A program made the position numbers and the translations under genes. Positions 21,296 through 22,560 of a stretch of DNA of 22,560 nucleotides are shown in pieces (within the stretch, counting starts at the first letter, position 1; every line of letters begins with the position of its first letter). The notes under the pieces were generated by a model, which worked only from the letters and a program-made list of their open reading frames with translations, searched no databases and was not told the DNA's origin. Source of the DNA: a virus; IMG/VR virus record IMGVR_UViG_3300033148_001468, positions 1 to 22,560 of that record; one strand, written 5' to 3'.

Positions 21296-21835
21296 TTAAT
21301 CCTTAAAATAAAAAAATATGTTGAGATTGATTAATCCGGCCAAAGCCGCTTCCATATGCATCCGGTTATTCTTAGTCAAAATTAAACCTGCCGGGAAATC
21401 CCATTTGGCAAGCTCTAAAGCCGTTGTTGAAAACTTCAATAACTCCACCACACTTCCACCGGTAACGGCCAGATCGGTAGCATCCTGGGTGCAATCCACA
21501 TCAGCATCATTACCGCTGCCCGTATTCATATTCACAGGCGTGAGTGCATCTCCGGCGTCTGTACCGGCATCTGTGGCACCAAGAAGGATTTTAATCTCTT
21601 GGTTGGCATCATCAACCCATCCTTCGATCTTATAGACCACCAAATCTCGATCATCTTTGTTTTTCAGATAAAAGAAATCATCATCGGTTGTGGCCGAAGT
21701 CACATCTACCAAAACCGAATAGGCGTTGCCGTTCTCGTTGGCCCTTTCTATCGGGTTTTGGGAAAGTGCCTTAACAAGCAGTTCCAGATCATCGTTCACA
21801 TCTGCAATATTTCCACTGATTCCCTTGATAAACAT
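21296..21835 (-). CDS. Phage virion protein with beta-rich middle (179 aa)
   Basis: The start is the ATG at 21835, behind GAGGTGGACT and one base after the stop of the 50-aa gene; an in-frame start at 21859 lies inside that gene. YSVLVDVTSATTDDDFFYLK, followed by NKDDRDLVVYKIEG, and GDALTPVNMNTGSGNDADVD are of a type seen in phage structural proteins. The Asp/Thr/Gly content and lack of enzyme motifs agree. The function in the particle is not resolved. It lies in the run of small virion genes upstream of the tail hub protein. Confidence 0.75.
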   Translation of the reverse strand: MFIKGISGNIADVNDDLELLVKALSQNPIERANENGNAYSVLVDVTSATTDDDFFYLKNKDDRDLVVYKIEGWVDDANQEIKILLGATDAGTDAGDALTPVNMNTGSGNDADVDCTQDATDLAVTGGSVVELLKFSTTALELAKWDFPAGLILTKNNRMHMEAALAGLINLNIFFYFKD

Positions 21836-21836
21836 T

Positions 21837-21989
21837 TTAGTCCACCTCTTCGTCTGCAATTATAGAAAGCAATGAAACCGCTTTATCCATTCTGTCTAAG
21901 ATCCTTAACAATATGTCTTTCTCATCAAGGTTTTTAACATCAACCTCGTTGGTTACCATTGTTTCGTTCGGCCATTGAGTTCTCATCAT
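21837..21989 (-). CDS. Small acidic phage protein (50 aa)
   Basis: The ORF opens with ATGATG at 21989 and 21986, the first overlapping the stop of the upstream gene (ATGA). It ends one base before the ATG of the next gene. The product (RTQWPNETMVTNEVDVKNLD, then a helix DILLRILDRMDKAVSLLSII and an acidic end) looks like a short helical protein. No strong ribosome binding site is seen, so translation may depend on coupling. It is below common ORF length limits. Both flanking genes fit it exactly, which is the main support. Confidence 0.7.
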   Translation of the reverse strand: MMRTQWPNETMVTNEVDVKNLDEKDILLRILDRMDKAVSLLSIIADEEVD

Positions 21990-22294
21990 GCCCACACAGA
22001 AAAACTTACATTTGATTTGTTTGAATATCCGATAATCGACTGGCCCGGTGTCATTTTGATTCCAGACCTTTCAAGTAATCCTCCTGCTCGAACTATAATG
22101 TTATACTCAATGTAATCCGCATCGACCAAATCAGCCAGAACCCCGTCCACAAAGGCAAGCCTGACAGTCACATCAGAATCGTTCCGGTTAGAGATATTCA
22201 CGGTCACTTCAAATGATTTTGAGCCTTCAACTGTATAAATCAAAGTGTTTGTCCCGGCGCTGATGTCAACAGCGGCTAATCTACCTGATGTCAT
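21986..22294 (-). CDS. Phage structural protein (102 aa)
   Basis: The sequence TSGRLAAVDISAGTNTLIYT, then FEVTVNISNRNDSDVTVRLA, YIEYNIIVRAGGLLERSGIK and a final GYSNKSNVSFSVWA is of a recurrent phage virion type: one beta-sandwich domain with the Asn-Arg motif in its third strand. AAAGGAAAAAAC precedes the ATG, and the ATG overlaps the upstream stop (ATGA). Members of this type usually lie among tail or head-fibre genes of podoviruses, to my recollection. The precise position in the particle is not known. Confidence 0.8.
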   Translation of the reverse strand: MTSGRLAAVDISAGTNTLIYTVEGSKSFEVTVNISNRNDSDVTVRLAFVDGVLADLVDADYIEYNIIVRAGGLLERSGIKMTPGQSIIGYSNKSNVSFSVWA

Positions 22295-22491
22295 GTTTTT
22301 TCCTTTTGGCGTTCACGTTTTGCCTTCATGTATTTCATCTTTGTTTCTCGCATAGCCATATGGAATAAGCGGTGAATGTCCATCGGATTCTCGGTATCAT
22401 CTGCTTTGTGAACATCGCCGTTTCTTTCTATAAGAAACTGTTCGACTTCAACGCCTCTGTCTGTCTCGGTTATAATTATTTTTCGTTTCAT
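22291..22491 (-). CDS. Small basic phage protein (66 aa)
   Basis: The ATG at 22491 overlaps the stop of the partial gene upstream (ATGA) and has AAAGGG eight bases away. A TTG at 22521 would add ten residues but lies within that gene. The product begins KRKIIITETDRGVEVEQFLI and ends in a Lys/Arg/Glu-rich stretch (MKYMKAKRERQKEKT) that is probably helical. No family is recognised. Its operon position suggests a small virion or assembly protein. Confidence 0.65.
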   Translation of the reverse strand: MKRKIIITETDRGVEVEQFLIERNGDVHKADDTENPMDIHRLFHMAMRETKMKYMKAKRERQKEKT

Positions 22492-22560
22492 AAAGAAGGC
22501 CCTTTTGTTGGTAAGCTCCAAATTTGTGGTTCATCGTCATCGTTATAGGTTGTTGTTTCG
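22488..22560 (-). CDS. C-terminal end of a phage gene truncated by the window edge
   Basis: The last 73 bases, read on the minus strand, give an open frame ending YNDDDEPQIWSLPTKGPSL and a TGA that overlaps the next ATG. The visible peptide is too short to assign. The tight coupling to the gene at 22291-22491 and the shared strand make it a real upstream late gene, probably a head or tail component. Confidence 0.6.
   Translation of the reverse strand, partial: ETTTYNDDDEPQIWSLPTKGPSL

Noticed and set aside
1-22560. CRISPR arrays, insertion sequences, retron or diversity-generating retroelement
   Set aside because: No regularly spaced repeats, transposase or reverse transcriptase was seen; the tandem repeats present have no spacers.

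Overview
The window is part of a bacteriophage genome, most likely a temperate podovirus-like phage of a Gram-negative host. It is moderately AT-rich, very tightly packed, and almost every gene has its own Shine-Dalgarno sequence with ATGA- or TAATG-type overlaps. No host genes, rRNA or complete tRNA are visible. Both flanks carry phage genes, and a likely attachment site sits between them, so the contig probably comes from the excised, circular or virion form. That last point is inference.

Region 1 (1-5661, plus strand) is the early and lysogeny side. It starts with small early genes: a 37-aa ORF, a possible NinB-like protein, a 103-aa protein ending in an SSB-like acidic tip, an HNH nuclease and two unknowns. 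A tyrosine integrase follows (2050-3189). Next is a 303-bp gene-free stretch (3190-3492). It holds a 17-bp match to a tRNA-Val(CAC) anticodon arm (probable attP core), copies of an AACCAYATGRAA-like repeat on both sides (possible arm sites), a plus-strand terminator and a minus-strand terminator-like hairpin. After this come an HNH/DNA-methyltransferase pair (3493-4604) and three small early genes.

Region 2 (5662-5729) is the convergent junction between the early (plus) and late (minus) blocks. It holds two perfect tandem 25-bp repeats, each with a 6-bp inverted repeat at its ends.

Region 3 (5730-7854, minus strand) is the lysis cassette. In transcription order it has a TM/coiled-coil protein, an M15-type peptidase endolysin, an unknown, a secreted fibronectin-III protein, an unknown, a holin-like two-TM protein missed by length filters, and a conserved small phage protein.

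Region 4 (7975-12131, minus strand) is a run of ten small tail or fibre genes: a BppU-N-like protein, modular fibre pieces that share N- and C-terminal segments, and a LamG/concanavalin-like lectin. One 61-aa gene looks like a detached C-terminal domain of its neighbour.

Region 5 (12163-22560, minus strand) is the virion and DNA-ejection block. From right to left it has small structural proteins, a 364-aa tail hub/nozzle-like protein, a GNAT-fold protein, a 325-aa protein with a Gly/Ala-rich hydrophobic C-terminus, a 350-aa protein, and a 1695-aa protein with an N-terminal lytic transglycosylase. This order resembles T7 genes 13-14-15-16 (internal core, or ejectosome). Late transcription would run leftwards through virion, fibre and lysis genes and end at the junction. 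Terminase, portal and capsid genes are not in the window.
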